Shown: positions 7,277 through 13,983 of the stretch, piece after piece
Numbering within the stretch: position 1 is the stretch's first letter
How the letters are laid out: each line of letters opens with the position of its first letter
Notes under the pieces: generated by a model
Database searches by the model: none
Told to the model about the DNA's origin: nothing
Seen by the model: only the letters and a program-made list of their open reading frames with translations
Translations under genes and position numbers: made by a program
Assembly (NCBI GenBank): GCA_007128345.1
Contig: SKXS01000135.1
Location: 1-14,432 of the forward strand
Direction of reading: 5' to 3'
Length of the DNA stretch: 14,432 bases
Source: Spirochaetia bacterium
Lineage (GTDB): Bacteria > Spirochaetota > Spirochaetia > PWKH01

Positions 7277-7938
7277 TTCGAGGCGTATTTTTTGATGCAA
7301 ACGGGGTGCTCTATGACAGGAATGAATCGACTGTGCAGTCTGTAAGACATATGCTTGCGTCTTTGGGCTATGCTACCAGCCAGACTGAAGAGGTGCAGAG
7401 ACACCTGAAGCATCTCTCCGGAGAGGCTACCTGCGGGCGGATCAGCCATGAGGAGTACTGGAGCACGTACCTGGCCTTTCATGGTGTGAAGGATGATTCC
7501 CTGGTGAAGGATCTCCTTAAACAGATTTCAGAGAATACTGACAGCATTGTACCGGTGCCGGGGAGCAGGGAGGTTCTGGAAACCCTCAGGAAAAGGAACA
7601 AGAAAATTGGGGTGATCACCGATACCATGGTCCCGCTGGAGGTGAAGCTCATGTGGCTGGATGCAGCCGGCCTGCCGGAGCACATTTTTGACGCTTTTGT
7701 GTGTTCGACGGTTATCGGAGCGAGGAAGCCCGATGCGGCCATGTATGAGGATGCAGCTGCCCAGGCGGGGATCACCTGCGGAGAAGCCCTCTTTGTCGGG
7801 CACGCGGCTGATGAGCTTGAAGGAGCCAAGGAGGCGGGGATGGTGACCGCAGCAGTCAATGCTGACCCCGGTGCAATCGGGGACTACAACCTTGCTGCGC
7901 TACAGGATCTTTTGGAGCTGCCGCTGCTTCGTGAGTAA
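7273..7938 (+). CDS. HAD-family hydrolase-like protein with altered catalytic motifs (second of two)
   Basis: A 221-residue HAD-fold protein whose ATG overlaps the previous stop by 4 bases (ATGA), so the two HADs are translationally coupled and may act together. Motif I is FDANGVLYD: nucleophile Asp8 is present, but the acid/base Asp is Asn10. Motif II is VITDT with Thr116. Motif III is ARKPDAAMY with Lys152. Motif IV is FVGHAADELEGAK, where the first metal-binding Asp of G-D is replaced by His177, leaving Asp180 and Glu181 as possible ligands. Two altered positions in one protein make ordinary Mg-dependent phosphatase activity doubtful. It may be a slow or different hydrolase, or a non-catalytic partner of the first HAD. 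It is the last gene of the operon; its stop lies 4 bases from the stop of the facing mutase gene. Confidence 0.82.
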   Translation: MIRGVFFDANGVLYDRNESTVQSVRHMLASLGYATSQTEEVQRHLKHLSGEATCGRISHEEYWSTYLAFHGVKDDSLVKDLLKQISENTDSIVPVPGSREVLETLRKRNKKIGVITDTMVPLEVKLMWLDAAGLPEHIFDAFVCSTVIGARKPDAAMYEDAAAQAGITCGEALFVGHAADELEGAKEAGMVTAAVNADPGAIGDYNLAALQDLLELPLLRE

Positions 7939-7942
7939 ACCG

Positions 7943-9490
7943 TCAGATATGGTACCGTTCTGCCTTCCCTGAAGAGGTGACAATGGAGTTGATGATGGAT
8001 GCGGTTTCATCTTTTATCTTAGGATTTCCTGCAATCACCTCCCAGCGTGCCACCCCGTCCTCAGTCTGGGATATCCGCTGAGTTACCTGCACCCAGTCGT
8101 CAGGCATCACCGTTTGGGCATCAATAGCAAACGGGAGGTTCCTGCGCATGAGGACTGCTTCAAGGTCCGTCCCGTCCTCCATGGTACGCATGGAGGCAAA
8201 CCCCCGGGAAGAGAGCTCTTTTTCCACAGCTTCCAGTACGTGGTTTCTGGAAGCCTCCTCCGTAAACAGGTATCCCCACTCACGTTCACGAAAAGCAGCT
8301 TCCTGGATTCCTGCGCCTTCTGCATACCGTTCGGGATACTTGCAGTACATCTTCGCTGTCAGCAGGGTAAAGAAAAGTGTATTCTCTGTTGCAGCGGCAC
8401 GTCCTGAAAGATCCTGGATATCCAGGGGGAAATGCATGTAGTAGTGGCATGACTCCTCAACTGCCCCAATGAACCCCCGTGAGCGATTCCTTGTGAGCGC
8501 CTCCTTGATATGTGAGTGCCCGGTCTTAATAATGGAGGTCCGTACCCCGGATGCGGCAATGTGAGCGACCGCATAGGGGCTGCTTTTCAGACATACGTAG
8601 AAACTGGGATCAAGCGAACTAGGAGACTGCGGTTCGTTGAGCTTCAGCAGTTCATCCATAAGTATTGATGCATTGAACACCGGACTGAACTGGGTTCCCC
8701 GGGAGGTGAAGAGCTCAAGCCTATCCCCGTCCCCGTCGAAAGCGATGCCGAGGTCGTATGAGCCGGAAGCCAGATCCTCTACAAGCGGCATGATCGACTT
8801 GCTGATAATGGGATTTGGTTCACCGGCCGGGAATCTGCCGTCTGGGATGATGTTTCTTCCATGGACTGAAGCCCCGCAGAAATCGAGGGCGGTAAGCATC
8901 TCCTCACCGGATGCCCCGCAGAGAAAATCCGCAGCGATCCGCAATCCGTTGAGCACGCCTGCCTCCAGCCCGGAGAGTTTCAGTGAGTAGTCAATGTATG
9001 CATCAGTACAGTTCAGCACGTGGATTTTTCCGCCGGGCTGTTCGTGCAGCTGCTTCCCGTCAATAAAGGACTGCCTGACTGCATACAGCCCGCCCAGGGG
9101 ACCGCATCCTGCAGCAATAGACTGCAGGCCGGGCCCGACGATCTTCTGCCCGGTGTCTGTCCCTGGATTGTGCGAAGCACCGTACATGATCCCTGCAGCG
9201 TCGAAATGCTGCATGCATGCGTAGTAGAACTGGCAGGTGGAACTTACCTGGAAGTTGACGAAGACCTCAAACCCGAGACTTTTGAAGATCTCCGCGCCCT
9301 GTTCAAGGTATGCAGGGCCGCTCAGGCGGGCGTCCCGGCAGAGCACCACCTTCCTCGTGCCAAGGACGTCCGCGAAGTAGACGGCAACGGCATGGGCAAG
9401 CCTCCTTGAAAGCTCAAGCGGCAGCTTTGATGCCGGGGTACGGATGTCGTATGACTTGAACATGGAGAGGTTGAGTTCGCTTGTCTGCAT
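7943..9490 (-). CDS. Phosphoglucomutase/phosphomannomutase-family protein
   Basis: A 515-residue alpha-D-phosphohexomutase-family enzyme, which would interconvert hexose 1- and 6-phosphates in the cytoplasm. The phosphoserine loop is present as YGASHNPGTDTG with Ser106. The metal loop is intact: FDGDGDRLELF (251-261, Asp252/254/256). The sugar-specificity loop reads AVEESCHYY (343-351), close to the usual G-E-E-S-G-H. The C-terminal phosphate-binding loop, normally R-x-S-G-T-E-P, is altered to RTMEDGTDLEAV (435-446), so substrate or mechanism may deviate. Start ATG 9490 is chosen because AGGGGG (minus strand, 9498-9503) lies 7 bases upstream and the family N-terminus (FKSYDIR) follows; ATG 9496 is too close to that site and ATG 9538 has none. 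It runs convergently to the HAD operon, so it is expressed separately but probably serves the same phosphosugar metabolism. Confidence 0.88.
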   Translation of the reverse strand: MQTSELNLSMFKSYDIRTPASKLPLELSRRLAHAVAVYFADVLGTRKVVLCRDARLSGPAYLEQGAEIFKSLGFEVFVNFQVSSTCQFYYACMQHFDAAGIMYGASHNPGTDTGQKIVGPGLQSIAAGCGPLGGLYAVRQSFIDGKQLHEQPGGKIHVLNCTDAYIDYSLKLSGLEAGVLNGLRIAADFLCGASGEEMLTALDFCGASVHGRNIIPDGRFPAGEPNPIISKSIMPLVEDLASGSYDLGIAFDGDGDRLELFTSRGTQFSPVFNASILMDELLKLNEPQSPSSLDPSFYVCLKSSPYAVAHIAASGVRTSIIKTGHSHIKEALTRNRSRGFIGAVEESCHYYMHFPLDIQDLSGRAAATENTLFFTLLTAKMYCKYPERYAEGAGIQEAAFREREWGYLFTEEASRNHVLEAVEKELSSRGFASMRTMEDGTDLEAVLMRRNLPFAIDAQTVMPDDWVQVTQRISQTEDGVARWEVIAGNPKIKDETASIINSIVTSSGKAERYHI

Positions 9491-9521
9491 GTACATGCCC
9501 CCTGGATATAAGTAATGGTCT

Positions 9522-9530
9522 ATAGTACCA
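9522..9530 (-). promoter_or_regulatory. Possible extended -10 promoter of the mutase gene
   Basis: On the minus strand TGGTACTAT reads as an extended -10 element (TG-n-TACTAT). No good -35 is found at 17-18 bases upstream, as is usual for extended -10 promoters. The start site near 9515 would give a leader of about 25 bases before ATG 9490. Confidence 0.3.
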
Positions 9531-9932
9531 AATATCATGCGAGAGTTACAGCGGAAAATTTATCTGTGTAGGATAAACGAAACAGCAATTAGCACGGTGG
9601 AAAAAGATGTTTGAGTGGTCACCATTGCATTTTACCCAAGAGCTTTCAAGGGAAACAGAAAAGCAGGAGAGGAATCCAGGGATTTGTACGATTCTAGAAT
9701 ATAGGTACCCATGCAGTGGTATATGAGAATAAATTCTGAGGTAAGCAGGAGAGTATTGAATCGAAAGGTTTAGTACCGTTACTCAAGGATGATTCATTAA
9801 GCAGGGTAAGTACCTATCCTAGGTTGTCAAAGAATCACCCGACGAACCGTTTTATTGTATGCCGGGTACATTCTACTATGAGGGAATCATTCACAAGCCT
9901 GTAGAGCGACTAGTTCTTTTAAAGAATCATTC

Positions 9933-10306
9933 TTAGCTATGAAACCAAAATCTGGTTGGATTTTCCACGAACAAGTACTTTTCCCCCTTCTCTTCTGCAA
10001 TGAAGCATACTGGAACAGGCAAAGATGCAGTGATCGTTTTCCTGTTCATAGCGGTGGAACTGTATGCTATGAAGCCGTTTTCTTGAGCAAAGCTGCGATT
10101 GATTTCGGCAGGTCCGGTAATCTGATGATGTTCTTGATCTGAGGATAGGCGGCACAGGAGGCAAGAGGTTTCTCTTTGAGTAAACGACGAATTTCATGGG
10201 AGTCTATTTCAGCAAATCGCTGTTCCAGAGTGAAGCCTTCGCCAAGAAGAAGATTCATATACTGTTCATTGTTCAAGTTCATCGCCAAGGGGGTATCCGG
10301 GAGCAT
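9933..10306 (-). pseudogene. Small unidentified ORF, possibly a frameshifted gene remnant
   Basis: On the minus strand a 79-codon frame (ATG 10306 to TAG 10067) has protein-like composition: MNLNNEQYMNLLLGEGFTLE, then RRLLKEKPLASCAAYPQIKN and RLPDLPKSIAALLKK. Just beyond its stop another frame continues in the same direction (MNRKTITASLPVPVCFIAEE..., ending FWFHS) to TAA 9933-9935. Joining the two by one frameshift would give a longer, coherent chain. I do not recognise the family. No good ribosome site precedes ATG 10306, and the frame upstream is closed within a few codons. It is either a remnant or a small unknown gene. Confidence 0.3.
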
Positions 10307-10436
10307 GGCTTTAGGTATCTTCTATTGATGTTTCTCAGATGGACAATTCGATATCGGAAAAAAGGGGATATTTTACCTATATCGGCCATAACAGTTAATC
10401 ACCCATATTCATCCATATTGGAGCAGAAGGCGCTAT

Positions 10437-10688
10437 ATGTTTGACTGCGATCTTCTCTCTAAGAAGCAAGAAGCATTGGCAGAACTAAACGACTGAGTAT
10501 CAGGAGCGGACGCTTGTGAAGTTGCCAGGCTTGCCTCTGGATCATCCGATACTGCAGCGGGGCGAAAGCGGACTATACGTGATAGTATTCAGAGAGAGGA
10601 TGGGCATGTGAGTATCTGCCATGAAGTTTCAGAGGTTCTCGGTATGACGATAATCCCCGTGCTTGCTGCGCCAGGGAAACGTAGATAG
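10437..10688 (+). pseudogene. Possible gene remnant with one in-frame TGA
   Basis: ATG 10437 starts MFDCDLLSKKQEALAELND and stops at TGA 10494-10496. The same frame then stays open for 63 codons to TAG 10686-10688, including RKRTIRDSIQREDGHVSI and SEVLGMTIIPVLAAPGKRR. The charged then hydrophobic pattern looks protein-like, and the reverse strand of this stretch is poorer. The family is not recognised. It may be the tail of a small DNA-binding or antitoxin-like protein, but nothing specific supports that. It could be chance. Confidence 0.2.
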
Positions 10689-10789
10689 AAGTTGAGCAGA
10701 TCTCTTTCGGATATGATTTCATTTTTTGTTCATAATCCTTGTACAGTGTAAGGTCTGTCGGCGAGTTCTCTGTTTTTCATCATATAAAG

Positions 10790-10818
10790 TTGACAGGAGA
10801 AAAATTATATGTTTTACT
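10790..10818 (+). promoter_or_regulatory. Promoter of the second transport operon
   Basis: A perfect -35 box TTGACA (10790-10795) is followed after 17 bases by TTTACT (10813-10818), matching the -10 consensus at 4 of 6. Transcription from about 10825 would leave a leader of some 25 bases that contains the strong ribosome site at 10837-10844. The inverted repeat seen at 1346-1367 is not present here, so this operon is probably controlled separately. Confidence 0.5.
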
Positions 10819-10849
10819 TACTTATAGAAAGAAAATAAAGGAGGAATGT

Positions 10850-12124
10850 ATGCGAACAAGAAAATTATTGAGTTTGCTGCTGTCATGCCTGTTGATTGCT
10901 TCTGTAATGCCCATTTTTGGAGCGGGCGCACGAGAAGCGGATCCTGAAATTGTGCTTACCTGGCCCTGCATATGGGTTGGACAGGATTCAAAGGCTGACA
11001 TGATTGAGAAGATTGTTAATGAATTCAACGAGGAACATGCAGGTGAAATTCGGGTGATTATTGAGCCCCAGCCAGATTACGACGGCTACGAGGATACTAT
11101 CCGTACCAGGCTGGCTGCGGGACAAGCTCCCGACATTTTTACCTTCAAGCTGAGCCCTACCACTGCTGCGTACTACAGCGGTGACCTGCTAATGGATTTT
11201 ACTGATGACCTTACGCAAGACGGCTGGGGATATACCTTCAACCAGGGCAACATCAACGCCTCAACTATTGACGGTGAAACCAAATCTCTGCCCTATGAGA
11301 TCGGGTTCACGCCCATCTGGTACAACACGGAGCTGTTTGCAAAGGCAGGTATTGATGAGTTTCCCAGGACTATGGACGAATTTTGGGTGGCAGCCGACAA
11401 GCTGAAGGCTATCGGCGTGGTACCTACAAGCCAGATGACCGGGGGGACGAACTCCTGGACATCCATGCTTTGGTTCACCCACCTGCTGGGAAGTTTCGGC
11501 GGACCAGAAGTCTGGGAGCGAGCCTGGGATGACCCAGCTTATGAGCAGGCTGCTGCGATTCTAAAGAGGCTGTATTCCGACGGCAATACCACGCGGGACG
11601 CTATTGGTGCTGATGCGGGTGTTTCCGGAGGGCACTACCAGGCTGGAAGAACTGCAATGTTCATCAACGGTGCGTGGTACATCGGCAACATCAGAGAAAA
11701 TTCTCCCGAAGCTTATGCTGCTACCAAGCTTGCTCCTCTGCCCCAGGCTGGGGACTACTACGGCCATCAGGTTGGATGGCTTCATACCAATCTCGGTGCA
11801 GCAAATACCGATGATCCTGCAAGGCGGGAAGCGGTCATTACATTCTTGAAACATCTTACCGATCCTGAAAATGCAAAGCGGGTATCACTGGATGCAGGTT
11901 CTCTTCTTTCCATTGAATTTGACCTGGGTCCTGAAGATGAGATTGATCCGCTTCAGCAGCAGTTTATTGATGCGGGAAATCAGGCTGAATTTCTTATTGA
12001 TCACCTTGAGGCATCCATGCCCGTCGATGTAGTATATGAGTTTGGACAGGCTATCGGAGCAATGGTCCTTGAAGACAGGTCTCCTGCAGAGTTTGTACAG
12101 ATGCTTGAAGCAGTCCACGACTAG
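10850..12124 (+). CDS. ABC transporter sugar-binding protein, CUT1 type (family 1)
   Basis: A 424-residue exported binding protein for an oligosaccharide or glycoside. ATG 10850 is chosen over the upstream in-frame ATG 10739 because AAAGGAGGA (about 10837-10845) lies just upstream and a signal peptide follows at once: MRTRK, a Leu-rich core to residue 19, then PIFGAGAREA, a likely signal peptidase I cut. Typical family features follow: LTWPCIW at the mature N-terminus, LAAGQAPDIFTFK (88-100), LPYEIGFTPIWYNTELFAKA (147-166) and GRTAMFINGAWYIGNI (266-281), the segment that lines the sugar cleft. Several Trp and Tyr residues could stack on sugar rings. It heads an operon with two permeases and a GH116 enzyme, which suggests a beta-linked gluco- or xylo-configured ligand; this is inference from the neighbour. 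A hairpin follows at 12146-12169. Confidence 0.92.
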   Translation: MRTRKLLSLLLSCLLIASVMPIFGAGAREADPEIVLTWPCIWVGQDSKADMIEKIVNEFNEEHAGEIRVIIEPQPDYDGYEDTIRTRLAAGQAPDIFTFKLSPTTAAYYSGDLLMDFTDDLTQDGWGYTFNQGNINASTIDGETKSLPYEIGFTPIWYNTELFAKAGIDEFPRTMDEFWVAADKLKAIGVVPTSQMTGGTNSWTSMLWFTHLLGSFGGPEVWERAWDDPAYEQAAAILKRLYSDGNTTRDAIGADAGVSGGHYQAGRTAMFINGAWYIGNIRENSPEAYAATKLAPLPQAGDYYGHQVGWLHTNLGAANTDDPARREAVITFLKHLTDPENAKRVSLDAGSLLSIEFDLGPEDEIDPLQQQFIDAGNQAEFLIDHLEASMPVDVVYEFGQAIGAMVLEDRSPAEFVQMLEAVHD

Positions 12125-12145
12125 AATGTAATCCTGAACATAGTA

Positions 12146-12169
12146 TGCCGGGGGCTTCATCCCCCGGCA
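12146..12169 (+). terminator. Intra-operon hairpin after the sugar-binding-protein gene
   Basis: TGCCGGGGG (12146-12154) pairs perfectly with CCCCCGGCA (12161-12169) around a CTTCAT loop. The nine-pair GC-rich stem is strong, but the sequence after it (CGTAAATCC) has no T-run, so it is more likely an RNA-stabilising or pausing hairpin than a full terminator. It holds the same position as 2643-2668 in the first operon: after the binding protein and before the permease. Confidence 0.6.
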
Positions 12170-12206
12170 CGTAAATCCAGCAGCACTCTCAATTGAGAAA
12201 TAATGT

Positions 12207-13106
12207 ATGAAGAAATTGACAAAAAAAACCAACAGGAATCTGAAGTGGATCATCATATTCCTGATTCCGGTAACAGTTTTACTTATTGCGTTCTTCGTCT
12301 ATCCCATTGTATACCTTGCGTTTCTCGGGTTTATGGAGTGGGACGGAATCTCCGCTATGTCCTTTGTAGGGATCAGCAACTATACAAGAACTTTCGGAGA
12401 TTCAGTTTTCCAGACATCTATTAAAAACAATTTGATTTGGGCGCTCTCTGCTGCTTTTCTGCAGATTCCCCTTGCCCTTGTCATCGCACTGATACTGGCA
12501 AGGGAGCCTAGGGGCTGGAGGTTTTTAAGGACGGTTTATTTCCTTCCAAATGTTATATCGCTGGTAGCTCTGGCTATGCTCTGGCGGGCGATGTACAACC
12601 CTGAATTCGGAGCGGTTAATTTCTTTCTCAGTCAGTTAGGTCTTGAGCATATGACCCGTAACTGGCTCGGAGAGCTTGACACTGCTTTGCCGGCTGTAAT
12701 TTTCTCATACCAGGTGTATATCGGCTACTTCATGGTGATTATCCTCGCAGGAACCATGTCGATACCCAAAACTTTCTACGAAGCAGCTATGATAGACGGG
12801 GCAAATATTCTTCAGCAGGAACGCTACATTACCCTGCCTGCCATCAGAGGCATCATCGTCACCGCCGGCACTCTTGCGGTGGCATTTGCCCTCAGGCAGT
12901 TCGAAACAACGTTTCTCATGACTGCCGGGGGTCCGGCTAACCGGACTCCAGTTATGGGACTCTACATGTACCGCCGCATGGCGGGATTACGGTATGGGCA
13001 GGCAGCAGCCACAGGTGTGCTGCTGATTCTTCTGGGAGTGGTAGTACTCAGCGGCATGCAGAGGATCTTCGGAAAGTCTGATGCCATTGAGGACGCTCAT
13101 CAGTAG
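12207..13106 (+). CDS. ABC transporter permease, CUT1 type, MalF/UgpA-like
   Basis: A 299-residue inner-membrane permease, one half of the sugar channel. Six hydrophobic segments are evident, the first at about residues 14-37 (WIIIFLIPVTVLLIAFFVYP) and the last at about 268-284. The EAA coupling loop is at 192-211 (EAAMIDGAN...RYITLP). The short segment after it, QFETTFLMTAGGPANRT, is typical of MalF/UgpA-like partners. Start ATG 12207 has only a weak ribosome site (GAGAAA near 12195), so output may be low relative to the binding protein. ATG 12203 is in another frame. The gene is 82 bases after the binding protein and 10 bases before its partner. Confidence 0.92.
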   Translation: MKKLTKKTNRNLKWIIIFLIPVTVLLIAFFVYPIVYLAFLGFMEWDGISAMSFVGISNYTRTFGDSVFQTSIKNNLIWALSAAFLQIPLALVIALILAREPRGWRFLRTVYFLPNVISLVALAMLWRAMYNPEFGAVNFFLSQLGLEHMTRNWLGELDTALPAVIFSYQVYIGYFMVIILAGTMSIPKTFYEAAMIDGANILQQERYITLPAIRGIIVTAGTLAVAFALRQFETTFLMTAGGPANRTPVMGLYMYRRMAGLRYGQAAATGVLLILLGVVVLSGMQRIFGKSDAIEDAHQ

Positions 13107-13116
13107 GGGAGATAGT

Positions 13117-13974
13117 ATGAATCGAGATACCATGACTGAAACCAGCCTTCCCGTACAAGTCCTGGGTAAATTCCTAAAGTGGCTTGTTCTGTCACTCTAC
13201 CTGGTCATTACGATTTTCCCCATTGTCTGGCTGGCCTTATCCGCCTTCAAAACAAATTTCGAGATTGAAACCGCACCGTTCTCATTTCCTGCGGTATGGC
13301 AGTTTCAGAACTTTGTCAGCGCCATAAGCGTATCCGGACTACATCAGTATTTCCTCAATTCTATTATTGTGGCCGTTTTTGCTACTCTAGTGAACCTTCT
13401 GGTAACATCCCTCGCCTCATTTACCATAGCACGGGAGGAGTTTCCCTTCAGGAAAGTCTTTTTTACCGTCACAACCGCAGGAGTGCTGATTCCTATTATT
13501 GCCTTCATGGTGCCCTACTATACCCTGATAACCAGGTTTAATTTGTATGATTCACTTCTGGCACTGATTGTCACGTATTCCGCAATAAATATTCCCATCT
13601 CCATGTTCCTGATCTCGAGTTTTATGACCTCCATACCCCGGGAACTGGAGGATTCAGCGGAGATAGACGGCTGCTCGTTCTTCCAGAGGTACGCAAAGAT
13701 CATCATGCCGTTGGCGCGTCCGGGGCTGGTGACCGCAGGAACCTTCAGCTTCATCTACTGCTGGAATGAGTTCATCTACGCCCTGCTGCTCACTTCCTCC
13801 CGAAGTGCAAGAACAGTGCAGCTGGCTATCAGGTTTTTTACGAGCCAGTTCAGAACCGATTATGCAGGCATGTACGCAGCTATTGTTCTGACCATGATTC
13901 CCACTGTTGTGGTGTATGTTTTTCTCCATGACAAGATCATCTCCGGACTCACCGCCGGAGCTGTCAAGGGATAG
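13117..13974 (+). CDS. ABC transporter permease, CUT1 type, MalG/UgpE-like
   Basis: A 285-residue inner-membrane permease that pairs with the preceding one. About six membrane segments start at residues 21-42. The EAA loop is at 175-198 (RELEDSAEIDGCSFFQRYAKIIMP). The C-terminus GLTAGAVKG is the standard MalG/UgpE ending. ATG 13117 is preferred because AGGGGAG (13105-13111) lies 5 bases upstream; the earlier in-frame ATG 13081 would overlap the upstream gene by 26 bases and lacks a ribosome site. No ATPase gene follows; the next gene, 9 bases on, encodes a glycoside hydrolase. The transporter therefore probably borrows a shared MsmK/UgpC-type ATPase from elsewhere. Confidence 0.93.
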   Translation: MNRDTMTETSLPVQVLGKFLKWLVLSLYLVITIFPIVWLALSAFKTNFEIETAPFSFPAVWQFQNFVSAISVSGLHQYFLNSIIVAVFATLVNLLVTSLASFTIAREEFPFRKVFFTVTTAGVLIPIIAFMVPYYTLITRFNLYDSLLALIVTYSAINIPISMFLISSFMTSIPRELEDSAEIDGCSFFQRYAKIIMPLARPGLVTAGTFSFIYCWNEFIYALLLTSSRSARTVQLAIRFFTSQFRTDYAGMYAAIVLTMIPTVVVYVFLHDKIISGLTAGAVKG

Positions 13975-13983
13975 TAAATAACC

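Larger units (their letters stand above)
9541..10789. other. Long AT-rich region without an intact gene
   Basis: About 1.25 kb lies between the divergent mutase gene and the second transport operon. I see broken reading frames at 9933-10306 (minus) and 10437-10688 (plus), listed separately. The 9-mer GAATCATTC occurs twice at 40-base spacing (9884-9892 and 9924-9932), the second inside the small palindrome AAGAAT-C-ATTCTT (9922-9934). I found no terminal inverted repeats, transposase, tRNA or array. The stretch 9541-9880 shows nothing I can interpret. It most resembles a region of gene decay. Confidence 0.45.

Noticed and set aside
8107..9409. Several plus-strand frames within 8107-9409
   Set aside because: They are antisense to the phosphohexomutase gene, whose catalytic motifs are plainly visible on the minus strand.
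9884..9934. Repeated GAATCATTC at 40-base spacing as a possible CRISPR or iteron array
   Set aside because: There are only two copies of 9 bases in AT-rich DNA, with no further units and no cas or replication gene nearby.
10739..10849. Upstream extension of the second binding protein to ATG 10739
   Set aside because: It would bury the signal peptide behind 37 extra residues and run through the proposed promoter and ribosome site; ATG 10850 has both a strong Shine-Dalgarno and a proper signal sequence.
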